Positions 1 through 8,146 of a stretch of 64,000 nucleotides of DNA are shown here, one piece after another. This stretch comes from Pseudomonadota bacterium (GTDB lineage: Bacteria; Pseudomonadota; Alphaproteobacteria; Rhizobiales; Hyphomicrobiaceae). Numbering within the stretch: the first letter of the stretch is position 1; each line of letters opens with the position of its first letter. The notes beneath the pieces were generated by a model that made no database searches, was not told the origin of the DNA, and saw only the letters and a list, made by a program, of their open reading frames with translations. The stretch covers positions 10,070-74,069 of the forward strand of contig JAEZRM010000061.1 in assembly GCA_023412805.1 (NCBI GenBank), read 5' to 3'. A program made the position numbers and the translations under genes.

Positions 1-904
1 AGATGATGTTGAGCGCCGCCACCAGCACGATCAGCGACAGGATGATGAACATCACATTGCGCTCGACCTCGAGCACCGTGAAGAACGTCTCGTTGCGCTT
101 GCGCCAGTCCGTGAAGTGAAGCGTGTTTCCGCCCGCAGCCTGCAGCGGCCCCAGGATGTCGCCGACGTTCTCCGGCTCGTGCAGCAGCACCTCGAGCACG
201 TCGACCTGCTCCGGACGCGAGAAGTAGCGCTGCGCTTCCTTGAGCGGCATGAAGATCATGGCCTTGTCGTACTCGGACATGCCGAGCTCGAAGATCGCGG
301 CCACGCGGTAGCGCTTGATGCGAGGGGCGGTGCCGAAGGGCGTCGCGGCGCCGCGCGGGGAGACGAGCGTGATCGAATCGCCGGCCATCACGCGGAGCTG
401 GTTGGCGAGCCGGATGCCGATGGCGAGCGACTCGCTATCGTCGAAGCCATCGAGTGAGCCGAAGCGCACATTGTCCGCGACCAGCGGCATCTGGCGGAGC
501 GCGCCTTCGCTGACGCCGCGAATGAGGCCGCCGAGCGATACCGCGCTCGACGAGATCATGGCCTGACCCTCGATGAGCGGCAGCACGGCGCGCACGCCCG
601 GTACTTGCGAGAGCCGGGCCGTCGCCTCGTCGTAGTCCGTGAAGGGCTCTGCAACCCGGTAGACGATCACGTGGCCGTTGACGCCGAGGATCTTCTGGAT
701 GAGCTCGCTGCGAAAGCCGTTCATCACGGCCATGACGATGATCAGCGTCGCGACGCCGAGCATGATGCCGATGAAGGAGAAGCCGGCGATGACCGAGATG
801 AAGCCTTCCTTGCGCCGCGCCCTGAGGTAGCGCCGCGCGAGCAGCCACTCGAATGGCGCGAAAGGCCGCGTGTCGACGCTGGCGGCGCCCGATGTGGTCG
901 TCAT
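1..904 (-). CDS. Lipoprotein-releasing ABC transporter permease LolC/LolE (3' part outside window)
   Basis: Inner-membrane permease of the LolCDE complex, which extracts outer-membrane lipoproteins from the inner membrane and passes them to LolA. The reading frame starts at an ATG at 904 (MTTTSGAASV) and is open to the window edge, giving about 300 residues of a protein usually near 410-420. Visible features are the family N-terminus (WLLARRYLRARRKEGFISVI, about residues 18-37), a first membrane helix running into VMAVMNGFRSEL, a large periplasmic domain, and the start of the next membrane segment (VERNVMFIILSLIVLVAAL) at the edge. Alphaproteobacteria usually carry one LolC/E-type permease next to lolD, which would lie outside the window to the left, so I do not choose between lolC and lolE. 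It is separated by 195 bp from the catabolic run upstream and is probably its own transcription unit. Confidence 0.93.
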   Translation of the reverse strand, partial: MTTTSGAASVDTRPFAPFEWLLARRYLRARRKEGFISVIAGFSFIGIMLGVATLIIVMAVMNGFRSELIQKILGVNGHVIVYRVAEPFTDYDEATARLSQVPGVRAVLPLIEGQAMISSSAVSLGGLIRGVSEGALRQMPLVADNVRFGSLDGFDDSESLAIGIRLANQLRVMAGDSITLVSPRGAATPFGTAPRIKRYRVAAIFELGMSEYDKAMIFMPLKEAQRYFSRPEQVDVLEVLLHEPENVGDILGPLQAAGGNTLHFTDWRKRNETFFTVLEVERNVMFIILSLIVLVAALNII

Positions 905-1099
905 CGTGATTCGGCTCCGGTTCGCGGGTGACGCAACGGACTGCAAATCCGCTTATGCTCTGGAATCCCCGATCAGCGCCGGTTGACTACCACAATCCGC
1001 CGCAATTAGGGCCGCACGCCGTTCCGTTACCCACCGTGGCGGCAGGGCGACAGAAGCGCGCGATTGTCGCGGTAGGGGCGGCCGTGTCTGCTGTAGCGC

Positions 1100-1693
1100 C
1101 TACAGCCAGGCCTGCTCGCCGCGCCTAAGGCGCAGGATCTTGTCCTGGGGCACGTCGAGGGCGTGGATTTCGCCCCAGTCGAGGCCGAGGATGTGCCCGC
1201 GCACGACCCGGCTGACGCCGCCATGGGAAACGGCCACCGTGTCCCGCTCCAGGCTGGTAATCCAGTTCCCGACGCGCCCGGCGAGATCCTCATAGCTCTC
1301 GCCATTACGCGGCCGCCAGCCGTAGGGATTGGCCTTGCGGGCGGCGAATTCCTCGGGATCCGAGCTCGGCAGATCATCCCAGATCTGGCCTTCCCAGTGG
1401 CCGAAGTTGATCTCCTTGAGCAGGTCCTCGCGAGCAAAGGCTTCCGGATCGAGGCCCATTTCGCGGCGAATGATGCGCATGGTATCCGCCGTGCGCATGA
1501 GCGGACTGGCGACGTAATCGAAGCCTGCTGCGGTCTCCGCAAGAATGCGGCCGAGCTCGCGCCCGTTGCGCGCAGCCTGCCCGCGTCCCTTGTCATTCAG
1601 GGGCGTGTCCGTCTGGCCCTGATAGCGCCGCACGGCATTCCAATCCGTTTCGCCGTGGCGAACGAAGTAGAGCGTAATTCCAGACTTCAGCAC
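1100..1693 (-). CDS. Histidine phosphatase superfamily protein (phosphoglycerate mutase-like)
   Basis: 197-residue branch 1 histidine phosphatase. The catalytic RHGET motif is at residues 12-16 with His13 as the phosphoacceptor, and the second catalytic histidine is in SHGG at about 155-158. The usual acid residue lies in the middle section (KEINFGHWEGQIWDDL). Length and motifs fit cobC/gpmB-type phosphatases; the substrate cannot be told from the sequence. It begins 3 bp after the stop of the oxidoreductase gene and so is the last member of a five-gene minus-strand run beginning at the amidase gene. Nothing in the neighbourhood suggests cobalamin synthesis, so I do not use cobC. Confidence 0.9.
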   Translation of the reverse strand: MLKSGITLYFVRHGETDWNAVRRYQGQTDTPLNDKGRGQAARNGRELGRILAETAAGFDYVASPLMRTADTMRIIRREMGLDPEAFAREDLLKEINFGHWEGQIWDDLPSSDPEEFAARKANPYGWRPRNGESYEDLAGRVGNWITSLERDTVAVSHGGVSRVVRGHILGLDWGEIHALDVPQDKILRLRRGEQAWL

Positions 1694-1696
1694 GGA

Positions 1697-2701
1697 TCAG
1701 ACCTTGAGGACGAGCTTGCCGTTGTTGCCGCCCGTGTAGAGCAGATTGAGGGTATCCGTAAAGCTCTCGAGGCCGCCGGTGCGCACATCCTCACGGATTT
1801 TGAGCTTGCCCTCGCGGTGCCACTGGCCGAGCTGGGTGATGGCTTCGGGCACCCGGTCGGCCCAGTCGAGCACGATCAGGCCGCGCATGGTCAGGCGCTG
1901 CGTCAGCACCGCGCGCAGATTTTTCGGCCCCGGAGGCAGTTCGGTCGCGTTGTAGCCCGAGATGAGCCCGCAGAGCGCCACGCGCCCATGCACGTTCATC
2001 TGCATGAGAATGGTATCGAGGATCTCGCCCCCGACATTCTCGAAGTTGACGTCGATGCCCTTGGGGCAGGCTGCCTTGAGCTGTTCGGCGAGATTGCCGG
2101 TCTTGTAGTCGATGCAGGCATCGAAGCCGAGCTCGTCCACGACATAGCGGCATTTCTCGGGACCGCCAGCGAGACCGACCGCGCGACATCCCTTGATCTT
2201 GGCAATCTGGCCGACGATCGAGCCGACAGCACCCGATGCCGCGGACACGACGACGGTCTCGCCTGCCTTGGGCTGACCGACTTCCAGGAGGCCGAAGTAG
2301 GCCGTCCAGCCCGGCATCCCGAGTCCGCCGACCCATCGTTCCAGCGGTGCGGCTGAGGGATCGACCTTCGCGAGGCCTTTGCCGTCCGACATGGCGTATT
2401 GCTGCACGCCGAGCATGCCCTGCACGGCATCGCCGACCTTGAATTTCGGATGGCGCGACGCATCGACGATGCCGACCGAGAACGAGCGCATCACACCGCC
2501 GATCGCGACGGGCGGCACATACGAACGCCCCTCGTTGATCCAGCCGCGCATGGCGGGATCGAGCGAGACATACGCGATCTTCACGCGGATTTCGCCGTCG
2601 CCCGGCTCGGCGAGCGTCGCATCCTTCACAGCGAAGGTGTCCGGCGTGACGAGGCCCGGTGCGGGCCGCTTGGCGAGAATGACTTGGCGGTTCGTACTCA
2701 T
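1697..2701 (-). CDS. NADP-dependent MDR-superfamily oxidoreductase (CurA/leukotriene-B4 reductase type)
   Basis: 334-residue zinc-independent medium-chain reductase. The N-terminal section (SLDPAMRGWINEGRSYVPPV) is characteristic of the CurA / prostaglandin reductase branch, which reduces activated alkenes or alkenals with NADPH. The nucleotide-binding motif is SAASGAVGSIVGQIAK at about 152-167, and the structural-zinc cysteine cluster of alcohol dehydrogenases is absent. The ATG at 2701 has a GGAGG sequence 5 bases upstream. It lies 32 bp after a CoA-transferase gene and 3 bp before the phosphatase gene, consistent with co-transcription in a small-molecule degradation operon. The natural substrate is unknown. 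Confidence 0.9.
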   Translation of the reverse strand: MSTNRQVILAKRPAPGLVTPDTFAVKDATLAEPGDGEIRVKIAYVSLDPAMRGWINEGRSYVPPVAIGGVMRSFSVGIVDASRHPKFKVGDAVQGMLGVQQYAMSDGKGLAKVDPSAAPLERWVGGLGMPGWTAYFGLLEVGQPKAGETVVVSAASGAVGSIVGQIAKIKGCRAVGLAGGPEKCRYVVDELGFDACIDYKTGNLAEQLKAACPKGIDVNFENVGGEILDTILMQMNVHGRVALCGLISGYNATELPPGPKNLRAVLTQRLTMRGLIVLDWADRVPEAITQLGQWHREGKLKIREDVRTGGLESFTDTLNLLYTGGNNGKLVLKV

Positions 2702-2733
2702 GGTCGCCTCCGCGGATGTGAGTGTGGCTGCTG

Positions 2734-3984
2734 CTATTCCGCTGCGGCCTTGGGTGGGGCGGATTCCTTCGCGGCCCCTTCGGCAAGCAGCGCATTGATC
2801 TCGGCGGATGTGAAACCCGCATCACTCAGCACTTCGCGCGTGTGCTGGCCGTACAGCGGCGCGGGTCGTGCAACACCGGCTGGCGTTTCGGAGAATTTCG
2901 CCGGCACGCCGATCGTCTCGACTTTGCCTGCAACTGGATGATCGACCGCGACCACCATGTCGCGCGCCCGCGTCTGCGGATGGACGAGCATTTCGTTGAT
3001 GGAGAGCACTGGCCCGGCCGGAATGCCGACCGCTTCCAGCTTTTCGAGCCAGTGCGCTGCAGTGTTCTGGCGGAAGCGCGCGTTGAGCAGATCGATCAGC
3101 TCATCGAGGTTGGCCATACGATCGTGACCCGTGAGAAAGCGCGGATCCTTGCCGAGCTCCGGACATTCGAGCAGATCGCACAGCATGGGATACATCTTCT
3201 GGTTCGAGGCGCCGACATTGATGTAACCGTCGCTCGTCTCGAAAGCCTGATAGGGCCCATTGAGTGGATGACGCGAGCCCATGGGGCCGGGCGAAACACC
3301 CGTCGCGAGTGCGATCGCCGATTGCCAGTACGTCAGTGTGATACCGGCTTCGAAGAGCGAGGTATCGACGAACTGGCCCTCGCCCGTCTTGAGCTTGTGG
3401 GCGTAAGCCGCGCAGATGGCCATGGCCGCGATGATGCCCGCGGTGATGTCGCACGCAGGCGAGCCCACTTTCACCGGCGGCCGTCCCGGACCTTCGCCGG
3501 TGATGGCCATGAGGCCCGACATGCCCTGCGCAATGAGATCGTAACCGCCTTGCGTGGCATAGGGCCCCGATCGCCCGAAGCCCGAAACGGCGCAATAGAT
3601 CAGGCCCGGAAACTCCTTGTGCAGCACCTCGTAGCCTAGGCCGAGCTTGTCGAGCGTATCGTGGCGATAGTTCTCGATGAGAACGTCGGCGTCCTTCAGC
3701 AGGCGCTTCAATGCCGCACGCGCTGCGGGCTTCTTGAGATCGAGGACGATGCCGCGCTTGTTGCGGTTCATCATCATGTACGCTGCCGGCTCACCCTTGA
3801 TATCGGGCGGCAGCATCCGCCGCGTGTCGTCGCCGCCGTCGGCCTTCTCGACCTTGATGACGTCCGCCCCCATGTCGGCGAGCATGCGCGCCGAGGTCGG
3901 CCCAGCCATCACGTGCGAGAGATCGATGACGCGCATACCCTTCAGCGGGCCCCCCAGCGGACCATGGCGTTCACGCTCAGACAT
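2734..3984 (-). CDS. CaiB/BaiF family (class III) CoA-transferase
   Basis: 416-residue family III CoA-transferase that moves CoA between carboxylic acids through an aspartyl-CoA intermediate. The N-terminal PLKGMRVIDLSHVMAGP, the VDLKKP-type segment (IVLDLKKPAAR) and the predicted catalytic aspartate Asp149 in QGGYDLIAQGMSG are all present, and the length is typical. The ATG at 3984 is preceded by GGAGG 5 bases upstream. It sits 54 bp after the 3-hydroxyisobutyryl-CoA hydrolase-like gene and 32 bp before the MDR oxidoreductase gene in one run, so it probably activates an acid produced or consumed by the same pathway. Paralogous to the CoA-transferase at 12183-13361. Donor and acceptor acids cannot be told from sequence. 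Confidence 0.93.
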   Translation of the reverse strand: MSERERHGPLGGPLKGMRVIDLSHVMAGPTSARMLADMGADVIKVEKADGGDDTRRMLPPDIKGEPAAYMMMNRNKRGIVLDLKKPAARAALKRLLKDADVLIENYRHDTLDKLGLGYEVLHKEFPGLIYCAVSGFGRSGPYATQGGYDLIAQGMSGLMAITGEGPGRPPVKVGSPACDITAGIIAAMAICAAYAHKLKTGEGQFVDTSLFEAGITLTYWQSAIALATGVSPGPMGSRHPLNGPYQAFETSDGYINVGASNQKMYPMLCDLLECPELGKDPRFLTGHDRMANLDELIDLLNARFRQNTAAHWLEKLEAVGIPAGPVLSINEMLVHPQTRARDMVVAVDHPVAGKVETIGVPAKFSETPAGVARPAPLYGQHTREVLSDAGFTSAEINALLAEGAAKESAPPKAAAE

Positions 3985-4038
3985 GCTTCCTCCGCGAATG
4001 ATCGTCTGTCCGACTTCGTTGGCCGCGAGCCTGCCCGA

Positions 4039-5109
4039 TCAGGCTGGTGCCCGCAAGCCCAGCTCCTGGCTTGCCGGCAGTGGCGCGAAGAGCGCTTCCA
4101 CGTCCGCGTCGCTCAGCTCAGCGAGCGTCGGCGGATTCCACTTCGGGCTCTTGTCCTTGTCGACGAGCAGCGCGCGCACGCCTTCGACGAACTCACCATC
4201 CTCGAAGAGACGCAGGCACAACCTGAGCTCAACGTTGAGCGCTTCTTCGAGTGATCCGAGCTCGCGTGCGCGCCGTACCGCCGCGAGCGTTGTCGCGAGA
4301 GCCTTCGGCGAGCGCGCCAGCAGCGCTTCGTGTGTTTTGTTGCCCCATTCGCTGTCTTCCCGTGCGAGCGCATCGAGAATGGCTGGCACATTCGGCTGCG
4401 AGAACGTCCGGCCGATCTCGTCCGCGTGGCCTGCGAGATTGGAGTGCGGCGGCGGCTCGGCGAAGCGCGCGATCGTCTTCTTTACATCGGCGGTGTTGGT
4501 GCTGCAGAGCGCCGTGCGCAGCTCATCGAGCTTGGAGGATTGCACGAACACGTCGGCGAAGCCCGAGAAGATCGTTCCTGCCCCACGCATGCGCTCGCCA
4601 ACCAAGCCCAGGTACTCACCGAACGAACCCGGTGCGCGGCCGAGCAGCCACGTCCCGCCCACATCGGGAATGAGGCCGATCGTCGTCTCCGGCATCGCGA
4701 GCTGCGAACGCTCGCTGACGATGCGCGTGCCGCCCTGCACGTGCGCCGAAAGCCCGATGCCGCCGCCCATGACGATGCCGTCCATGATCGGGACGAACGG
4801 CTTCGGATAGCGATGGATCAGTGCGTTGAGCGCATACTCCTCGCGCCAGAAAGCGAGCGCATCGTCGAGCCCGCGCGCTCGCGAGTCGTAGAGCCAGCGC
4901 ACATCGCCGCCCGCGCAAAGCCCGCGCTCGCCCGCGCCGTCGAGGATGATCAGCTCGACGGCGGGATCGTCCTGCCACGCGAGCAGGGCCGGCCAGATGG
5001 CACGCACCATCCCGAGCGTCAGCGCATTGAGGGCTTTCGGCCGGTTCAGCGTAATGCGCCCGGCCGTACCCTCGATGCGGATCAGGACTTCGCCGTTCGT
5101 CTCCGTCAT
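4039..5109 (-). CDS. Enoyl-CoA hydratase/isomerase family, 3-hydroxyisobutyryl-CoA hydrolase type
   Basis: 356-residue crotonase-fold protein, longer than simple enoyl-CoA hydratases (about 260) and matching 3-hydroxyisobutyryl-CoA hydrolases of valine breakdown. Oxyanion-hole segments are LCAGGDVRW (about 64-72) and GGGIG (115-119). The hydrolase-type active-site segment AMPETTIGLIPDVGGTWLL (138-156) carries Glu141 and Asp149, as in the human HIBCH family. The ATG at 5109 follows the amidase stop by 11 bp. An enoyl-CoA hydratase role cannot be excluded, but the C-terminal half (EFVEGVRALLVDKDKSPKW) is the hydrolase type. It is part of the amidase to phosphatase run. Confidence 0.88.
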   Translation of the reverse strand: MTETNGEVLIRIEGTAGRITLNRPKALNALTLGMVRAIWPALLAWQDDPAVELIILDGAGERGLCAGGDVRWLYDSRARGLDDALAFWREEYALNALIHRYPKPFVPIMDGIVMGGGIGLSAHVQGGTRIVSERSQLAMPETTIGLIPDVGGTWLLGRAPGSFGEYLGLVGERMRGAGTIFSGFADVFVQSSKLDELRTALCSTNTADVKKTIARFAEPPPHSNLAGHADEIGRTFSQPNVPAILDALAREDSEWGNKTHEALLARSPKALATTLAAVRRARELGSLEEALNVELRLCLRLFEDGEFVEGVRALLVDKDKSPKWNPPTLAELSDADVEALFAPLPASQELGLRAPA

Positions 5110-5120
5110 CTCGATCTGCC

Positions 5121-6485
5121 TTAGAGCTTTGGCGTCGGGAAGGCACCGCGCGCCTTCTCAAAAGCGCGGCCGATGCGCAGCGCGAGCGCATCATCGAAGC
5201 GCCGCACCACGATTTGCAGGCTCATGGGCAGCTTGCTCTTGCTCAGCGCCGTCGGAATGGCGAGGCCCGCGAGCGCAAGGTAGTTACCCCAGCGGGTGAA
5301 GTGCGCCATGGGCGACTTCGTCTCGTCGACCTCGGCAACAGGAATGGCCGGGAATGGGATCGTCGGCAGGATGATCGCATCGAGGCGATCCATGGCCGAG
5401 AGGAAGCCGGCGATGTCCTTGTCGCGTTGTCGAATGACATCGAGGTAGTCGGCCGCCGAGATCGTCTTGCCGCCGAGGAAGCGCGTGCGGATCGGATCGG
5501 CCATGCCCGACTTGGCGTCGTCGATGTGCTGGCGCCAGTTGGCGTAGCCTTCGGCGGCGATGATGATGCCCGTCGAACGCGTAAAGCTGTCGAAGGACTG
5601 CGGCATCTTGAATGCCTCGACGCGCGCGCCGAGCTTCTCGAGCACCGCGGCTGAATTCGCGAGATCGGCCTTCACTTCGTCGGTGGTGATGACGCCCAGA
5701 TCCTCATCGACGACGCGACCGATGCGCAGTCCGGCGACACCCTTCTCCAGGTCCCGAAGCGCATCAATAGGACGGAAATCCTCGGTCGAAGGATCGTCGG
5801 GATCGTGGCCGAGCATGGCGGCGAACATGCGCGCCGTCGTGGTCACGTCCCTGGCGAGCGGGCCCGCCGTGTCGAGCGTCTGTGAGAGCGGGGCTATCCC
5901 CGAGCGACCGATGAGGCCGATGGATGTCTTGAGCCCGACGCACCCGCACAACGCTGCCGGAATGCGCACCGATCCGCCCGTATCCGTTCCGAGACCGCCG
6001 GGGAGCACGCCAGCGCCGACGGCCGAGCCGGTGCCACTCGATGATCCGCCTGGAATACGCTGTGTGGTCAGATCCCATGGATTCCACGGCGTGCCGACCG
6101 TCACGTTTGTGCCATAGCCGCCGAAGGCGTACTCGACGGTGTGGGTCTTGCCGACGACGATGGCGCCTGCGGTGCGCAGTTTCGTGACGACATGGGCATC
6201 GCGCTCGGCGGGTGCGGCCTGCTTGCGCGTCAGCGATCCGCAGCCCGAGACGAGACCCTCGACATCCGCAATATCCTTGATGCCGACCGGCATGCCGTGC
6301 AGCAGCCCGTGTGCGGCGCCTTCGGCGACCTGCGCATCCGCGAGTCGTGCCTCGGCGAGCGCGCTCTCGCGCGTGATCTGCGTGAAGGCGTGGATCTTCT
6401 TGTTTGCAGCCTCTGCGGTTTCGAGGGTTTTTTCCACGGCGGCCGTGATGGCGCCGGCGGCTGCGGTTTTGGGCGACTTGGACAT
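5121..6485 (-). CDS. Amidase (amidase-signature family)
   Basis: 454-residue amidase-signature hydrolase. The Ser-cisSer-Lys triad reads as Lys70 (MPVGIKDIAD), Ser148 in PGGSSSGTGSAVGAG and nucleophile Ser172 in TDTGGSVRIPAA. Family members hydrolyse amides, or act as GatA of the tRNA amidotransferase; no gatB or gatC is nearby and the C-terminus is not GatA-like, so this is a metabolic amidase of unknown substrate. The frame is open upstream to 6539, but I chose the internal ATG at 6485 (MSKSPKTAAAG) because the region before it is not family-like and GGAG lies about 10 bases upstream. It is the first gene of the minus-strand run ending at 1100. Confidence 0.9.
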   Translation of the reverse strand: MSKSPKTAAAGAITAAVEKTLETAEAANKKIHAFTQITRESALAEARLADAQVAEGAAHGLLHGMPVGIKDIADVEGLVSGCGSLTRKQAAPAERDAHVVTKLRTAGAIVVGKTHTVEYAFGGYGTNVTVGTPWNPWDLTTQRIPGGSSSGTGSAVGAGVLPGGLGTDTGGSVRIPAALCGCVGLKTSIGLIGRSGIAPLSQTLDTAGPLARDVTTTARMFAAMLGHDPDDPSTEDFRPIDALRDLEKGVAGLRIGRVVDEDLGVITTDEVKADLANSAAVLEKLGARVEAFKMPQSFDSFTRSTGIIIAAEGYANWRQHIDDAKSGMADPIRTRFLGGKTISAADYLDVIRQRDKDIAGFLSAMDRLDAIILPTIPFPAIPVAEVDETKSPMAHFTRWGNYLALAGLAIPTALSKSKLPMSLQIVVRRFDDALALRIGRAFEKARGAFPTPKL

Positions 6486-6596
6486 GAGGCTCACGGCTCC
6501 GGTTCGAGATGCTGACTTGCGAATGGGCGAGCCTAACACTCCCGGTGCTGCCGGTGCGAGAGCCTATGGCGCAGGGGCGATCTGCAATGTCTTGGT

Positions 6597-6666
6597 GCCG
6601 CGGGCTGCTGGCAAGAGGGGCTTCGCAACCGTTCCGCAGTGCTATGCCCGCGGCGGCCATGCAGAC
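6597..6666 (-). repeat. Interspersed intergenic repeat, module A (inverted copy)
   Basis: Read on the minus strand, this stretch matches two tandem copies at 49352-49420 and 49436-49505: all carry TCTGCATGG, then CCGCGGGCATAGCA, then GGTTGCGAAGC, ending in a CGCGGC motif. Differences are scattered substitutions and short indels, as expected of a mobile or amplified non-coding repeat. A fragment of the same end (GCCGCGGGCTGCT) recurs at 6681-6693. Confidence 0.8.
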
Positions 6667-6705
6667 AGGTTGAGACTGTGGCCGCGGGCTGCTCTCCTTT
6701 GTAGG

Positions 6706-6744
6706 ACGGCCTACCGGCCGGCGTGCAGTCGCACGCTCATGAAG
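6706..6744 (+). repeat. Interspersed intergenic repeat, module B
   Basis: Starts ACGGCCTACCGGCCGGCG and continues through GCAGTCGC to CTCATGAAG. It matches 49263-49301 in the same orientation with about three substitutions. The GGCC..GGCC core is palindromic and could fold as a small hairpin. Confidence 0.78.
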
Positions 6745-6815
6745 TCGTGCCACCGCGCTCGCGGCTCGCTTCGAGTCATGAAAAAACGGGGGTTCCGGGG
6801 GGTATCCCCCATGAT

Positions 6816-7302
6816 CGCTAACTTAGGGGGCTGACGGTTTGGCATCTACGCCGCCGCGTTGGCTCGCGGATATGTCGTTTGAGGCGTTGGGCCGCGCAGC
6901 GGATCGCGGCGAGTGGTGGGGCCGGGATAATCGCGGCAATAAGGCTTCGCAGCAGCAGACGGCCGACAAGCGTTTCGAGCCACGGTGCCGTCCGGCGCAG
7001 ACGCTTGAGCAGCGCGACGTTTGAAAAGGCCGCGAGACCGCTGGCTTCCGCCCAACCTACCGTCAGCCGCAAGCCCATCGATCCCAGGCAATATGCCAGC
7101 GTGAGGCGTAGGAGATCGACGGCGCACCTCACCTCGCGCGCGCGGCGGAAAGCGCCGAGCGCGCGGGCTTCCTCCTCAAGCTGTTCTGCCCCGCCGAGCT
7201 GTTCGACAGTTGCAAGCCAATCGGCGTGGATGAGTAATTCGCGTGTCATCCCACTCTCGAATCACAAACCGATTCCTCAGTGCAAACAAAATTAAGTTAG
7301 CG
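6816..7302 (-). mobile_element. MITE-like, internally deleted IS4-family element with 10-bp terminal inverted repeats
   Basis: A 487-bp unit bounded by CGCTAACTTA (6816-6825) and its exact reverse complement TAAGTTAGCG (7293-7302). Outside each end is a short G/C palindrome (6798-6810 and about 7308-7321), each separated from the inverted repeat by a few bases beginning CAT when read inward. The interior is the shortened transposase frame at 6818-7249. A full IS4-type element would be about 1.3-1.5 kb, so the middle has been lost while both ends and the reading frame remain. No clear target-site duplication is visible. It cannot move by itself but could be mobilised by a full-length relative elsewhere. 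Confidence 0.72.
6818..7249 (-). pseudogene. IS4-family transposase remnant, N-terminus joined to C-terminus
   Basis: 143-codon frame. Residues 1 to about 98 (ADWLATVEQLGGAEQL, CAVDLLRLTLAYCLGSMGLR, LLKRLRRTAPWLETLVGRLL) are the conserved start of a family of IS4-type transposases common in Hyphomicrobiales. The remaining 45 residues (AAIIPAPPLAAIRCAAQRLKRH then PTRRRR) look like the basic C-terminus of the same proteins. The central catalytic DDE region, some 250-300 residues, is missing, so the product cannot be an active transposase. The stop codon lies inside the left inverted repeat. The identification is from memory of the family and the C-terminal match is the less certain part. Confidence 0.75.
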
Positions 7303-7356
7303 CGGATGGGGGGACGCCCCCGGCATGACCCTCGCTCGTGCTGAAAGCGCGATTGC

Positions 7357-8118
7357 CTATTCGCGTCCCTTCGACAGAAACGCGTTCGCGCCGGCGCCGA
7401 AGAGCTTCGGCAGGTGCGTATAGATATAGCGACAGCCGCTGGCGATGACCTGATCGAGGTTGTCGGCGGTCGCGGGCATTCCCGGCGTCTTCCCGGCGGC
7501 AACGATGCGCGCGAGCGTCTTCTCTATGGCGTCCTTGACCGGCGGCGCTTTCGGGTTTCCCGGATGTCCCATGGACTGCGAGAGATCAGACGGCCCGATG
7601 AAGTACACATCGATGTCGTCGACGGCGAGGAGCGCATCGACGTTTTCGATGGCCTTGGCGTGCTCGAGTTGAATGCAGACGAGGCTCTGCGCGTTGGCGT
7701 CTCGCACAAAGTCTGGCATGGCCTTGGCGAGGCCGTAGCTGTCGGGACGCGTACCCGCAGCAAGCCCTCGATTGTCGCCGGATCCGAATTTCACGGCGCC
7801 GAGCGCGCGCCGTGCATCATCAGCGGTATTGATGTGAGGCACCTGCACGCCAGCGGCGCCGCGATCCATGACGGAGGTGATTTCCGCGCTCGCATTGTTG
7901 CGCGGGCGCACGATGGGCGTGATGCCGCGCGCTTCGGCAGCCATGCACATCAGCTCGGCAGTCTCGAGCCCGATGGTCCCGTGCTCCATATCGATGAGCA
8001 CCCAGTCGAACCCGGCGTGCGCGGCCATTTCGACCATCTGTGGCGACGGGATCATGATCGAGCAGCCGAGGGCGGGCTTCCCCGCCTGGAGACGCGCCTT
8101 CATCTCGTTCTTGCGCAT
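7357..8118 (-). CDS. HpcH/HpaI-type class II aldolase family protein
   Basis: 253-residue TIM-barrel aldolase of the HpcH/HpaI (macrophomate synthase-like) family, which cleaves 2-keto-4-hydroxy acids using a divalent metal. Predicted active-site residues are His46 in DMEHG, Arg71 in IVRPR, metal ligand Glu152 in IQLEHA and Asp178 in GPSDLS. The frame is open upstream to 8295 into gyrA, but the ATG at 8118 (MRKNEMKARL) has CAGGAG about 9 bases upstream and begins at the conserved N-terminus. It starts 28 bp after the gyrA stop on the same strand and may be read through from gyrA. The substrate is unknown. Confidence 0.9.
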   Translation of the reverse strand: MRKNEMKARLQAGKPALGCSIMIPSPQMVEMAAHAGFDWVLIDMEHGTIGLETAELMCMAAEARGITPIVRPRNNASAEITSVMDRGAAGVQVPHINTADDARRALGAVKFGSGDNRGLAAGTRPDSYGLAKAMPDFVRDANAQSLVCIQLEHAKAIENVDALLAVDDIDVYFIGPSDLSQSMGHPGNPKAPPVKDAIEKTLARIVAAGKTPGMPATADNLDQVIASGCRYIYTHLPKLFGAGANAFLSKGRE

Positions 8119-8146
8119 GGCGCGTGCTCCTGCAGCGGATGCCGGA

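Larger units (their letters stand above)
6486..6815. other. Intergenic region with repeats, no gene
   Basis: About 330 bases between the amidase start and the transposon remnant. No supported coding sequence on either strand. It holds the inverted copy of an intergenic repeat (6597-6666), a second repeat module (6706-6744), and a G/C hairpin at 6798-6810 next to the transposon remnant. The amidase promoter should also be here, but I cannot point to a convincing -35/-10 pair. Confidence 0.7.
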
